From Actinomyces provencensis (GTDB lineage: Bacteria; Actinomycetota; Actinomycetes; Actinomycetales; Actinomycetaceae): a stretch of DNA of 63,747 nucleotides. The translations under genes and the position numbers were made by a program. Below the pieces are notes generated by a model. The model searched no databases and was not told the DNA's origin. It worked only from the letters and a program-made list of their open reading frames with translations. Location of the stretch: contig NZ_LT700212.1 in the NCBI RefSeq assembly GCF_900155435.1, positions 303,833-367,579 of the forward strand, in the 5' to 3' direction. Below, piece by piece: positions 17,884 to 27,008 of this stretch; the stretch's first letter is position 1, and each line of letters begins with the position of its first letter.

Positions 17884-18381
17884 TCAATCGATGACGTCGA
17901 CGAACCCGAGATGACGGTACAGACGCACCGCCCGCTGGTTGGAAGCGCCCACCCACAGGCGGATCGACTGGTGTCCGGAAGCGGAGAGGGCCCGGCATGT
18001 CCGGGCGATGAGCCCTGAGGCCGTGCCTCGGCCGCAGTGGTCAGGGTCAACGAACACGAAGGCGACGAATGGGGTGCCGTCATCCTCCTGCGCGGTCAGA
18101 ATGGCGCCCGTCGGGAGGGCGTTCTCGTCGATGGCCAGGAACGATGCCTCCGGCATCCACTCCCCGTACCGTCCGCGCATCGTGGCGCGCAGGATGTCGA
18201 TGGTGTCCTGCAGGTTCTCGCCCTCGTCATCGGGCGTCCCTCGGTACGCCGCCAACATGAGAGGGGCCAACTCCTCCGGTGGAGGAAGCGGTGTGAACCC
18301 AGCGATCTCCCTGCTGGCGCCGGGCAGGTCCCGGACGTCGGTCGAGCGATGAAGGTGGAGACGCGCCGGTGCCTCACTCAT
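17884..18381 (-). CDS. GNAT-family N-acetyltransferase
   Basis: A 165-residue protein with the acetyl-CoA binding motif A in its second half (FVDPDHCGRGTASGLIARTCRAL) and the closing GNAT segment LWVGASNQRAVRLYRHLGF. It transfers an acetyl group to an unknown amine. The ATG at 18381 has a TACGCT box 7 nt upstream, consistent with leaderless expression. Its neighbours give no clue to substrate. It is divergent from the HNH gene. Confidence 0.88.
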   Translation of the reverse strand: MSEAPARLHLHRSTDVRDLPGASREIAGFTPLPPPEELAPLMLAAYRGTPDDEGENLQDTIDILRATMRGRYGEWMPEASFLAIDENALPTGAILTAQEDDGTPFVAFVFVDPDHCGRGTASGLIARTCRALSASGHQSIRLWVGASNQRAVRLYRHLGFVDVID

Positions 18382-18528
18382 GGACCTCAGCGTACGTGCC
18401 GCGGACCGTCAGGGGAGGCCGGGTCCCGTGACGCGGAATCACTCCGGGTGCCCGTCATCCTGTCCACAGGCGTGACCCCCGCTGGTGGGCCCGATCCCAG
18501 ATGCACATGGTCCCTGTCACGATGAGTC

Positions 18529-20235
18529 ATGGACGCAACGACGGCACCCGGAGCGGGCGCAGCCCAGGAGGAGCTGCTCACCGCATTGCGCCGCCTCCAG
18601 GAGGCGGCGCGCGACGGCGTCGTGCCCGAGGTGCTCGACGACGACGATCTGCTGACCCTGCTGGCCGACGCCGAGGCAGTGGGTCGGCTCGTCGACGGCC
18701 TGCGTGTCCTGGGTGCGGGCGAGGTCGCGGAGAGGTCACGGCCCTCCCTCGGCGAGGAAAAGCTCTCGGCCCGTCGGGGGTGCCGCACCCCCGGTGAGCT
18801 CGTGGAGCGCGTCACCCGTGTCTCGGGGGCCACGGCACGGAAGCGGATCCGCGCAGCCGCCCCCTTCCGGGTCGCCACGTCCCTGTCGGGGGAACTCCTC
18901 CCCGCACGATTCCCGCTGCTGCGCCGCGGCGTGGAGACAGGCGTCCTGTCGATGGATGCGGCCGAGGTCATCGTCCAGGCACTGGGGCCCGCCCTGGACC
19001 ACGGCGCCACTCGCGCCGACGTTGCGGCGGCCGAGGTCGCCCTGGTCTCCTGCGCGACGGGTCAGGACGTCACTGGCCAGGACGCCGCCGTACCGCACGA
19101 CACGGCACAGGACCCACCCGACGGGGACTCCCGGCCTCCTGCTCTGCCCGCTGACGACATCGCGGTGATGGCGAACGCCTGGGGCCTGGCCCTGGACCCC
19201 GACGGCGCCCTGCCCGACGAGAAGTCAGGGCTGGGGAGGCGCGGGCTGACACTGGGACGCGAGCGCGGTGGAACGGTCCCCCTCAGGGCGGAGCTCCTGC
19301 CCGAGGTCGCAGCGCAACTCCAGCGCCTCGTCGATGCCTACCTCAATCCCCGGGTGGACGCGGACACCGGTCCTGCCAGCGGCGGCCCCTCCCCCGTGCA
19401 GGGTCAGGTCGCGACCTCTACCAGCGACGCGATCTCCCCCGGTGGGACGAACCCATCCGGCGCCACGACCGCGCACGGACACGTCCTGGACGAGGAAGCA
19501 CCCCGGGACCACCGCACTCCCGCCCAGCGTCGTCACGATGCCCTCGCCGGTGTCCTCACCATCGCCGCGTCGCACGAAGACGCGCCGCGCCTGGGTGGGT
19601 CGGCACCGACGCTGGTCGTCACTGCCAGCGTCGACCAACTCTCGGATCCCTCCGGTGTCGCCTTCCTCCAGGGAGCCGACGATCCCACCCGCTCGGCGGT
19701 CGGCTCCCATGTCGCACGCCACACGGGCTGTTCGGGAGCCGTGCAGAAGGTTCTCCTGGGTGGAGGTGGCGCCATCCTCGGGCTCACCAGCCCGCAGCGC
19801 ATCTTCACCTCTCACCAGCGGCGTGCGATCGCACTGCGGGATGGGGAGTGCGTGATCCCCGGCTGTCACGTGCCCTCGACCTGGTGCGAGGTCCACCATG
19901 TCCACGAGCACGCCGACGGCGGGCCGACCGACACGTCCAACGGCGTCCTCCTCTGTTGGTTCCACCACCGCAGCCTCGACAGGTCCGGATGGAGGATCGA
20001 GATGAGGGAAGGACTGCCGTGGGTGCGCCCCCCGGCATGGATTGATCCGTTCGTGCGGTGGAGACCAGCCCGACCGGCGGCGGACGTGCACAGACATGTG
20101 CTCCGGACGGGCACGCGCAGCAGGGACGGGACGAGAGCACGTGGGCCGACCCGGCGTGCGACCAACGCAGGCGCGACGGTCGCGGAACGAGTCCTCCTCC
20201 GTGGTCGGGACACGGGTCCACCCGCGCCCGGGTGA
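18529..20235 (+). CDS. DUF222 / HNH endonuclease domain protein
   Basis: A 568-residue protein of the actinobacterial DUF222 (13E12-like) group. The long helical N-terminal domain includes RVTRVSGATARKRIRAA and the segment GVLSMDAAEVIV. The C-terminal HNH domain (about 441-490) shows CVIPGCHVPSTWCEVHHVHEHADGG and NGVLLCWFHH, with the zinc-binding cysteines and the HH catalytic pair. Such genes are often present in several copies; some may be mobile-element derived. An Ala/Gly/Thr-rich linker lies at about 285-335. The ~90-residue tail after the HNH is Arg-rich and low in conservation. Confidence 0.85.
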   Translation: MDATTAPGAGAAQEELLTALRRLQEAARDGVVPEVLDDDDLLTLLADAEAVGRLVDGLRVLGAGEVAERSRPSLGEEKLSARRGCRTPGELVERVTRVSGATARKRIRAAAPFRVATSLSGELLPARFPLLRRGVETGVLSMDAAEVIVQALGPALDHGATRADVAAAEVALVSCATGQDVTGQDAAVPHDTAQDPPDGDSRPPALPADDIAVMANAWGLALDPDGALPDEKSGLGRRGLTLGRERGGTVPLRAELLPEVAAQLQRLVDAYLNPRVDADTGPASGGPSPVQGQVATSTSDAISPGGTNPSGATTAHGHVLDEEAPRDHRTPAQRRHDALAGVLTIAASHEDAPRLGGSAPTLVVTASVDQLSDPSGVAFLQGADDPTRSAVGSHVARHTGCSGAVQKVLLGGGGAILGLTSPQRIFTSHQRRAIALRDGECVIPGCHVPSTWCEVHHVHEHADGGPTDTSNGVLLCWFHHRSLDRSGWRIEMREGLPWVRPPAWIDPFVRWRPARPAADVHRHVLRTGTRSRDGTRARGPTRRATNAGATVAERVLLRGRDTGPPAPG

Positions 20236-20370
20236 CCGCATCGAAGGACCGGACAACCACAGGTGGCCGACTGGGCAACCGCAGGGGACGGACCGGGCAA
20301 TGCAGGCAGAACACCCTGCGGCACCCCGCTGCCGCTTCGGGTGCGCCACCCCGGCTGGGATACTGGTCCC

Positions 20371-23010
20371 ATGCCCCGCCGCGTCGACCAGGAACCGGAC
20401 CACTGTGTCGGCAGTCCGACCGGTGACGCCCTCGTACGCCTCCTCCGGCACCCGCCGGACCTGCCCGTGGTCGCGGTGCTCGACCGCATCACGTCCGCAG
20501 CCGGCCCCGGAGCCGCCCTCGTCCTCACCGCGCCCCCGGGCACCGTCAAGACGACCCTGCTCCCCCCGGCCCTCGCGGTCGCGCTGCCCACCACCCGCGT
20601 CCTGGTCACCCAGCCACGCCGCGTCGCCGTGCGCGCCGCAGCCCGGCGCATCGCCGCGCTGCTCCACGAACCGGTCGGCGCCACCGTCGGCTACTCCGTG
20701 CGCGGGGACTCCCGCACCTCCCCTGCCACCCGCATCGAGATGGTCACCCCCGGTGTCCTCCTGCGCCGCCTCCAACGCGACCCCGACCTCCCGGGCGTCG
20801 GTGCCGTCGTCCTCGACGAGTTCCACGAACGCCAGGTCGACACCGACCTCGCCCTCGCCCTGCTGCTCGACGTGCGCACGGCCCTTCGGGAGGACCTCGT
20901 GCTGGCGGTCACCTCGGCGACCCTGGAGGCCGCGCGCACCAGCACCCTCATCGGCACCGCCATCGGCACCACCCCCGCACTCGTCGACGTCCCCGCCCGC
21001 CTCCACCCCCTCGAGATGCGCTGGGCCACTCCCCCGCGCGGCGCCGAACCCCTGGGCGTCTCCCCCGCCACGGGCGGCGTCATCGTGCGCCGGGAGTTCC
21101 TCGGGCACGTCGCACGCACCATCGAGCGCACGCTGGACTCCACCACCGGCGACGTCCTGGTCTTCCTCCCGGGCGCCCGGGAGGTCGACCAGGTCCGCCG
21201 CTCCCTCTCCGCCACCACGGCCGAGGTCCTCACCCTCCACGGCTCACTGAGCGCCGCCGAACAGGACCGGGTCCTCTCCGGACCCGGCCCCCGCCGCCGG
21301 GTCGTGCTCTCCACGGCAGTGGCCGAGTCGTCGCTGACGGTGCCCGGTGTGCGGGTCGTGGTGGATGCCTGCCTGTCGCGTGAACCCCGCACGGATGTCG
21401 CCCGCGGTGTCCCCATGCTGGTCACCGTCCAGGCATCCCGTGCCCGCTGCGAGCAGCGTGCCGGGCGCGCCGCTCGCCTGGGACCCGGCACGGCCGTCCG
21501 CTGCACCTTCGAGGCCGACTGGGCGCGGCGCCCGGCACAGTCACTGCCCGAGATCGCCACGGCCGATCTCACCGACGCACTCCTCCAGTGCGCGGTGTGG
21601 GGCAACCCGGGCATGTCCGGCCTGCCGCTCCTCGGGGTTCCCCCCGCGGGTGCACTCTCCGCCGCCGCGGAGCGCCTGCACGGCCTCGGCGCCATCGACG
21701 AGGGCGGCCGCGCGACTCCGTTGGGACGCGAACTCGCGGCCCTCCCACTGGACCCGCCCCTCGCCCGCGCACTCGTCGATGCGGCTCCACGGATCGGGGC
21801 GAAGCGCGCGGGGCGTTTCGTGGCTCTCCTGGGGGAGGACGCCCGGGTGCCGGGTGCGGACCTCGCCTCCCTCTCGCGTGCTCTCAAGCGGGGGGACGGG
21901 GACGCCACCCTGCGCCACCGGGTGCACGACCAGGCCGGACGCCTGACCCGGCTCCTCCACGGTCTCCCGGGCACTGGCGCCCGCGGGAGGGACGACGGAC
22001 GCGCGGACGACGACCCCATCGACTGCCACCTCGGCGACGAGGACGCCCTGGCCCTGGTCGTCGCCCTCGCCCAACCGGGCTGGATCGCGAGACGCCGCCC
22101 GGGCACGGACCGCTACCTCCTGGCCGACGGCCTCGGCGCCGCCCTGCCCCCGGGGAGTCCCCTGACCGGCCAGGAATGGCTCGCGCTGGCCCAGGTCCAA
22201 CGCGGCGCGGGGCGGGCCGACGGGGTCATCCGCGCGGCGGTCCCCATCGCTGCCGAGGACGCCGAGCACGCCGGGGCCGCCCTCGTCCACGAGGAGACAC
22301 GGGCGGAGCTGCGGGGAGGAAGGATACGGGCCCGCACCGTCACGCTGCTCGGGGCGATCGAGCTGAAGGAACGTGAGCTCCCTCGTGTGCCCAGAGCCGC
22401 CGGGACGCAGGTCCTCGCCGATGCGCTGCGCCGGGAAGGTCTCGACCTGCTGCCCTGGAGCGATGCGGCGCGGTCGCTCCGCGAGCGCCTGGCAGTCCTG
22501 CACGAGGCCCTCGGGGCGCCCTGGCCCGATGTCTCCGACGAGGCCCTGACCGAGCACCTCGACACCTGGTTGGGCGCGGACCTCCTCCGCCTGTCCCGGG
22601 GAGGTGCCCTGCGCGGTGTCGACACCCTGGGAGGGCTGCGTACGCTCCTGCCCTGGCCCGAGGCCGCCCGCCTGGACGAGCTCGCACCGGAGCGCATGCA
22701 GGTGCCCACCGGAGGAACCCGCACCCTGGACTGGTCCAGCGGTCGCCCGGTGCTCTCGCTGCGCGTGCAGGAGGCGTTCGGGTGGGTGGACACCCCGCGC
22801 GTGGCCGGCGGGCGCGTGCCGGTGGTGCTGCACCTGCTGGACCCGGCAGGCCGGCCGGTCGCGGTGACCTCCGACCTTGCATCCTTCTGGGCGGGGCCGT
22901 ACGCGCAGGTGCGCGCCCAGCTGCGCGGGCGCTACCCCCGCCACCCCTGGCCGGCGGATCCCCTGGGCGCGGAACCGACCTCCCGGGCGAAGCCGCGCAC
23001 GCGGCGCTGA
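20371..23010 (+). CDS. hrpB: ATP-dependent RNA helicase HrpB
   Basis: An 879-residue DEAH-type SF2 helicase. Motif I is APPGTVKTT (54-62), motif II DEFHER (D149-E-F-H152), motif III TSATL, and motif VI QRAGRAARL, followed by HA2-like and HrpB C-terminal domains (ELDP-type WSSGRPVLSLRVQEAFGW). The function in bacteria is unclear. Odd: the Walker A residue before K60 is Val59, not the invariant Gly. The ATG at 20371 is preferred over 20263 because GATACT ends 6 nt before it and the domain starts soon after. Monocistronic and convergent with the sugar-binding protein gene. Confidence 0.93.
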   Translation: MPRRVDQEPDHCVGSPTGDALVRLLRHPPDLPVVAVLDRITSAAGPGAALVLTAPPGTVKTTLLPPALAVALPTTRVLVTQPRRVAVRAAARRIAALLHEPVGATVGYSVRGDSRTSPATRIEMVTPGVLLRRLQRDPDLPGVGAVVLDEFHERQVDTDLALALLLDVRTALREDLVLAVTSATLEAARTSTLIGTAIGTTPALVDVPARLHPLEMRWATPPRGAEPLGVSPATGGVIVRREFLGHVARTIERTLDSTTGDVLVFLPGAREVDQVRRSLSATTAEVLTLHGSLSAAEQDRVLSGPGPRRRVVLSTAVAESSLTVPGVRVVVDACLSREPRTDVARGVPMLVTVQASRARCEQRAGRAARLGPGTAVRCTFEADWARRPAQSLPEIATADLTDALLQCAVWGNPGMSGLPLLGVPPAGALSAAAERLHGLGAIDEGGRATPLGRELAALPLDPPLARALVDAAPRIGAKRAGRFVALLGEDARVPGADLASLSRALKRGDGDATLRHRVHDQAGRLTRLLHGLPGTGARGRDDGRADDDPIDCHLGDEDALALVVALAQPGWIARRRPGTDRYLLADGLGAALPPGSPLTGQEWLALAQVQRGAGRADGVIRAAVPIAAEDAEHAGAALVHEETRAELRGGRIRARTVTLLGAIELKERELPRVPRAAGTQVLADALRREGLDLLPWSDAARSLRERLAVLHEALGAPWPDVSDEALTEHLDTWLGADLLRLSRGGALRGVDTLGGLRTLLPWPEAARLDELAPERMQVPTGGTRTLDWSSGRPVLSLRVQEAFGWVDTPRVAGGRVPVVLHLLDPAGRPVAVTSDLASFWAGPYAQVRAQLRGRYPRHPWPADPLGAEPTSRAKPRTRR

Positions 23011-23081
23011 GCAGCAGGTGCGCAGCGGCGAGGACGACGCCCACGAGGGCAACGCCTCACCGCCACCACGGACACCTGACA

Positions 23082-23112
23082 CCGCCACCGCACCGTGGTG
23101 GTGCGGAGGCGG
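23082..23112. terminator. Terminator between convergent hrpB and sugar ABC operon
   Basis: Arms 23082-23094 and 23100-23112 pair over 13 bp with one mismatch around a 5-nt loop. It lies between converging genes and could serve both. Confidence 0.7.
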
Positions 23113-23170
23113 GGTCAGGAACAGACCATGACGGACTCCGGGGAGAACCCTGCGGATCCCGTCGGGACGA

Positions 23171-24520
23171 CTACTTCTCCAGCACGCTCTTGAGGTCCCG
23201 GTCGTAGAGGGTCTGCATCTCGTCGGCGACACCCTCCATGGTGGAGGCGGGGTCGGCATTCTGGGTGAGGATCCTCGTCAGACCGCCCGACAGGGCGAGG
23301 TCGCCACCGGGCAGCAGCACTCGGCCGAAGTCCTGGACCCGTGCACGTTCCAGCTGGTCGACCGCGACCTCGAACTCGGGCTGCTCGGAGTAGACGGAGG
23401 ACATGTCGACGTCCTTCTGGACCGGCAGGTAGCCGGTGGCGCCGGAGAAGGTCGCCGTCGAAGTGGCATTCGTGAGGAAGGTGGCCAGCATGGCTGCGGC
23501 CTTCTGTCGTTCCGGCGAGGACTTCGACGCGATCGCGATGCCCGCACCGCCCGTCGGAACGACATTGTCCTCACCAGAGGGACCCGTGGGGAGGAACCCG
23601 ACCCCGACATCGAAGCTCGCCGTGTCCAGCGTGTCGCTGAGGGCACCGGTGGAGGCGATGACCTGGCTCGCACCGCCGGCCGCGAAGTCCGTCTGGGGTG
23701 CGGTGGAGACCACTGCGGCCCAGCCGTCCTTCACCGCGTCCTGGGCGAAGGTCAGCGCCTTGATGGTGTCCTCGCTGTGGGCCGCGGAGAAGTCCCACTC
23801 GTTGCTCCATGCCCCACCGTAGGACCACACCAGGTTGGCCATGGTCCAGGCCGGGTACTCGGCCTCGGGCGGGAAACCGAAGGCCGTGGCGTGCCCGGCC
23901 TCCTTGAGCTTGAGGGAGTACTCCTTGACCTGGTCCCAGGTCGTCGGCGCCTCCTCGGGGAGCCCGGCGTCCTTGTAGTGCTCCTTGTTGAAGTAGAACA
24001 ACGGGGTCGATCGCGCATAGGGCAGTGCGAAGTGGCTGCCGTCGTAGAGGTAGTCCTCGTAGAGGGCATCGACGTAGGAGCCCGGATCGACGTCGACGGC
24101 ACCGAGGAGCTCGTCGACGGGGGTGATGGAACCGGCGAGGTAGGCGTTGAACCAGTTGGCGTCGGAGAGGACGACGAGATCCCCCTGGTCACCACTGGTC
24201 TGGGCCGTCTGGAATCGCTGGGAGACCTCCGCGTAGTTGGCCCCGGCGGTCACGAGATCGACCTTGATACCACTCTCCTGCTCGAACTTGGCGACCAGCT
24301 CCTTCTCCACGTCGAGGGAACCTCCGGGGTGGTTCGTCCAGAAGGTGATCTCCTTCGCGGGTTCGACCGAGTCCCAGTCCACGGCCTCGGTGGAACCGGA
24401 TTCCCCGGAGGCCGCACCGCCCCCGTCGACGGTGGGGCCACCACAGGCTCCCAGCGCCAGGGCCGCAACTCCTGCGGCCGCCACTGCGGCCATCGGTCGT
24501 GCTGTCCTTCGTGCTCTCAT
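23171..24520 (-). CDS. Sugar ABC transporter substrate-binding lipoprotein (family 1)
   Basis: A 449-residue extracellular solute-binding protein. The signal peptide ends at the lipobox LALGAC with C26. Typical segments are ITFWTNHPGGSLDVEKELVAKFEQESGIKVDLV and YFNKEHYKDAGLPEEAPTTWDQ, the latter a hallmark of UgpB/MalE-type proteins for glycerol-3-phosphate or oligosaccharides. ATG 24520 has GAAAGG 8-9 nt upstream. Third gene of the permease-permease-binding protein operon. No ATPase is encoded nearby, so a shared MsiK/MsmK-type ATPase elsewhere is likely (inference). Confidence 0.92.
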   Translation of the reverse strand: MRARRTARPMAAVAAAGVAALALGACGGPTVDGGGAASGESGSTEAVDWDSVEPAKEITFWTNHPGGSLDVEKELVAKFEQESGIKVDLVTAGANYAEVSQRFQTAQTSGDQGDLVVLSDANWFNAYLAGSITPVDELLGAVDVDPGSYVDALYEDYLYDGSHFALPYARSTPLFYFNKEHYKDAGLPEEAPTTWDQVKEYSLKLKEAGHATAFGFPPEAEYPAWTMANLVWSYGGAWSNEWDFSAAHSEDTIKALTFAQDAVKDGWAAVVSTAPQTDFAAGGASQVIASTGALSDTLDTASFDVGVGFLPTGPSGEDNVVPTGGAGIAIASKSSPERQKAAAMLATFLTNATSTATFSGATGYLPVQKDVDMSSVYSEQPEFEVAVDQLERARVQDFGRVLLPGGDLALSGGLTRILTQNADPASTMEGVADEMQTLYDRDLKSVLEK

Positions 24521-24563
24521 GTCGTGAACCTTTCGGTGTGGGTGGACAACTCTTCTGGGGAGG

Positions 24564-25529
24564 TCATTGCTTGACGGCGCCCTGTGTGAGCCCGGCGACG
24601 ATGTAGCGCTGCAGGGCCGCGAAGACGACGAGGACGGGGGCGATGACCAGGACCGCACCTGCCATGAGGACGCCGTAGTTGCCGGTGTTGGACTCCAGGG
24701 ACTGCAGGAGGTTGAGTGCGACGGGCAGGGTCATGCTCTCCGGCCTGTCGGTGATGATCAGCGGCCACAGGAATGAGTTCCACTCGCTGACGACCGTGAC
24801 CAGGGAGACCGTCGCGATGGTGGGGATCGTGACCGGCACGACGATCTGCCACAGGCGCCGCCAGTGCCCCGCACCGTCCAGTTCCGCCGCCTCCAGGAGG
24901 CTCGGGGGAAGGGTGAGGAACTGCTGACGCAGGAGGAAAGTGCCGAAGGCAGTGCCCAGGGTCGGCAGGATGATCCCCCACAGGGTGTTGCGCCCGCCCA
25001 GTGTGGAGATCGTGATGTAGTTCGGCAGCATCGCGGCCTCCGGCGGGACCATGAGCGCCACGAGGATCCCCAGGAAGATCAGGTTGCGTCCCGGGATCCT
25101 GATGAACACCAGGGCGTAGGCAGTGGTGATGGCGAGGAAGACCTTGATGGTCGCCCCCACCACCGTGACGATGAGGGAGTTGCGGAAGGCGCTCGCCAGC
25201 GGCACCCGTTCGGCGACCTTCGCATAGTTCGCGGTGGTCGGATCCGTCGGCAGGAACGTGGGGTTCACGGTGACGATCTCCGAGGCCGGCTTGAAGGAGG
25301 AGATCACCATCCACAGCAGTGGCAGTGCGATGATCACGAGTGCCAGGATCATCGGGACGTAGCCGGCGAAGAGGGTGGCTGCGAGGTTCCGGCGTGAGAA
25401 TGCCCGGCTCCAGTCGGAGGGGTCTCGGGCCACCTTCCTCGGTCGGAGGACCTCGGGTGCCGTGCCCGCGCCCGGACCGTCATCCGGGCCGGAACCGGCC
25501 CCGACGACGGCGTTGGTGGTGGTGCTCAC
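24564..25529 (-). CDS. Sugar ABC transporter permease (MalG/UgpE type)
   Basis: A 321-residue permease with six membrane segments. The EAA loop is LLEAAELDGAGHWRRLWQIVVPVTIPTIAT, and NPTFLPTDPTTANYAKV is the family segment after the first helix. The N-terminal 50 residues are polar. Translation starts at GTG 25529, which overlaps the stop of the upstream permease (GTGA), indicating coupled translation. It forms the channel with the MalF-type partner. Confidence 0.92.
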   Translation of the reverse strand: MSTTTNAVVGAGSGPDDGPGAGTAPEVLRPRKVARDPSDWSRAFSRRNLAATLFAGYVPMILALVIIALPLLWMVISSFKPASEIVTVNPTFLPTDPTTANYAKVAERVPLASAFRNSLIVTVVGATIKVFLAITTAYALVFIRIPGRNLIFLGILVALMVPPEAAMLPNYITISTLGGRNTLWGIILPTLGTAFGTFLLRQQFLTLPPSLLEAAELDGAGHWRRLWQIVVPVTIPTIATVSLVTVVSEWNSFLWPLIITDRPESMTLPVALNLLQSLESNTGNYGVLMAGAVLVIAPVLVVFAALQRYIVAGLTQGAVKQ

Positions 25530-26467
25530 TGGTAGTGCACCTTCCTCTCCACGTAGCGCATCTGGACGGCCGTGACGGCGAAGAGGGTGATGAACAGGAT
25601 CACCGAGACGGCCGCCGCGTAGCCGGCCCGCTGGTACGCCCCGAAGGACTGCAGGTAGATCTCGAAGATGATCGTGTTGGTGCCGTTGCCCGAGGGGGTC
25701 ATGACACGGAGGATGTCGAAGGCCTGCATCGAGTTGAGGACCATGGTGATGGTCAGGAAGAACACTGTGGGACTCAACAGGGGCAGGACCACGCTGAAGA
25801 ACTTGCGCACCGATCCCGCACCGTCGATCTCGGCAGCCTCCAGGAGGTCCGTCGGGATCGACTGGAGGCCCGCGATGAAGATGACGGCCGCGTAGCCGAG
25901 GTTCTTCCAGATGTAGACGATGATCACCATCAGCAGCGACAGGCCCGGGTCGTTGAACCACTCCGGCGAGGTGCGCCCGAAGTACTGGAACACGTACCGG
26001 AGGACACCCAGGCGGGGATCGAAGATGAAGTTCCAGACCATTCCGATGCCGACGCCCGAGAGGACGTAGGGCGAGAAGATCGCGGTCCTGGCCAGGGTCC
26101 GACCGGGCAGGCGCTGGTTGAGCACCAGGGCCATCAGGAGACCCAGCAGCATGGCCCCCGCGACGGTGGCGACCGTGAAGACGATGGTCACACGCCAGAC
26201 CTCGAGACCGTGGGGCGAGGTGAAGAACTCCTTGTAGTTCGCCAACCCCACGGTGCGCGCCGTCGTGGAGCCGAGGCGCCAGTCCAGCACGGAGTAGCGC
26301 AGGTTCATGACGAGCGGGTAGTAGATGAACATCAGGATCAGGGCGATGTTCGGTCCCGCGAAGAGGATGAAGTGGAAGTAGTTGCGGGAACGGACGATGC
26401 GCCGCTCGCGCCTGCGCCCGGCCTCGACCTCGGCCTGCGCCGTGCCGGTCGTGGACTGTCGGCTCAT
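25526..26467 (-). CDS. Sugar ABC transporter permease (MalF/UgpA type)
   Basis: A 313-residue permease, first gene of the operon. It opens with a basic N-terminus, then FHFILFAGPNIALILMFIYYPLVMN; the EAA loop is LLEAAEIDGAGSVRKFFSVVLPLLSP. ATG 26467 has GGAG 8 nt upstream; an upstream ATG at 26545 would add Arg-rich sequence. The 5-prime region, up to an apparent promoter near 26771, holds a large inverted repeat. No regulator gene of the LacI type is adjacent. Confidence 0.92.
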   Translation of the reverse strand: MSRQSTTGTAQAEVEAGRRRERRIVRSRNYFHFILFAGPNIALILMFIYYPLVMNLRYSVLDWRLGSTTARTVGLANYKEFFTSPHGLEVWRVTIVFTVATVAGAMLLGLLMALVLNQRLPGRTLARTAIFSPYVLSGVGIGMVWNFIFDPRLGVLRYVFQYFGRTSPEWFNDPGLSLLMVIIVYIWKNLGYAAVIFIAGLQSIPTDLLEAAEIDGAGSVRKFFSVVLPLLSPTVFFLTITMVLNSMQAFDILRVMTPSGNGTNTIIFEIYLQSFGAYQRAGYAAAVSVILFITLFAVTAVQMRYVERKVHYQ

Positions 26468-26729
26468 CGCAGGTGCTCCGGTGTCACGACCGTGTGCGCC
26501 CGGCGTCCGGCGGGACGAGGACCCGGTCCTGTCCGCCCGGTGCACCTGCCCCGGAAGGCCCGGTCCTGCCCAGGGGTCCGGGGACGGGACCGATCGTCCG
26601 CGTCCTCGCCCAGATCGGCGTGCTCGCTCAGCTCCGGTCCCCTCTCCTCGTGGACACCGGCTCCCACCTGCTTCCGGTGGGGTCCGTGGTCCTGGTACCG
26701 GGCGTCATCCGTGCCGACCCGGCGCATCT

Positions 26730-26767
26730 GGTGTGGGACCGGTCGCACCACAGCAAGGTCCCACACC
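26730..26767 (-). promoter_or_regulatory. 11-bp perfect inverted repeat near the sugar-operon promoter
   Basis: Arms GGTGTGGGACC (26730-26740) and GGTCCCACACC (26757-26767) are separated by 16 nt. A minus-strand TATCCT (26771-26776) lies directly upstream and is a candidate -10 box, which would put the repeat at the very 5-prime end of a ~300-nt leader. It could be an operator or an RNA hairpin. In the rest of 26468-27008 (541 bp) I see no gene. Confidence 0.45.
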
Positions 26768-26885
26768 CTGAGGATAGCGACACCGACCCGTGTGCGGGTA
26801 CTTCCGTCAGCGCGCCGGGGAGCCCGTGCCACACTGCTCGCCCTCCTCACGGGAGCCCAGCTCCTCGCAGGGCCCCGACCCTGCG

Positions 26886-26970
26886 CAGGACACGGAGCAC
26901 ACCGGAGAGCCGGACACCGCGCAGGACACGGAGCACACCGGGGAGCTGGACTCCTCACAGGACACGGGCC
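26886..26970. repeat. 36-bp tandem repeat, 2.3 units
   Basis: Copies of CAGGACACGG begin at 26886, 26922 and 26958, 36 bp apart. The first two copies are nearly identical; the third is partial. The array stops 4 bp before the -35 box of the tetR promoter. Confidence 0.85.
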
Positions 26971-26973
26971 TCC

Positions 26974-27002
26974 TTGCGCCTGTACATACCAGTAGGTACA
27001 GT
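26974..27002 (+). promoter_or_regulatory. Promoter and probable TetR self-operator
   Basis: TTGCGC (26974-26979) and TACAGT (26997-27002) are separated by 17 nt. Between and over them lies an imperfect palindrome, TGTACATACC facing AGTAGGTACA (26981-27000), the size and position of a TetR-family operator. The -10 box ends 6 nt before the tetR ATG, so the mRNA is probably leaderless. Binding by the adjacent TetR protein is inferred from position. Confidence 0.75.
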
Positions 27003-27008
27003 GTCCAC

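Noticed and set aside
18529-20235. DUF222/HNH gene as evidence of a mobile element
   Set aside because: No intron ends, integrase or flanking repeats are visible; such genes are common housekeeping-like paralogues in actinobacteria.
19225-21240. Large antisense ORF (671 residues) over the HNH and hrpB genes
   Set aside because: No family-like sequence, low-complexity composition, and both sense genes are clear.
26790-27008. Upstream part of the tetR frame, including the QDTEHTGEPDTA repeat, as coding
   Set aside because: The promoter and operator lie within it and the TetR domain begins right after the ATG at 27009.
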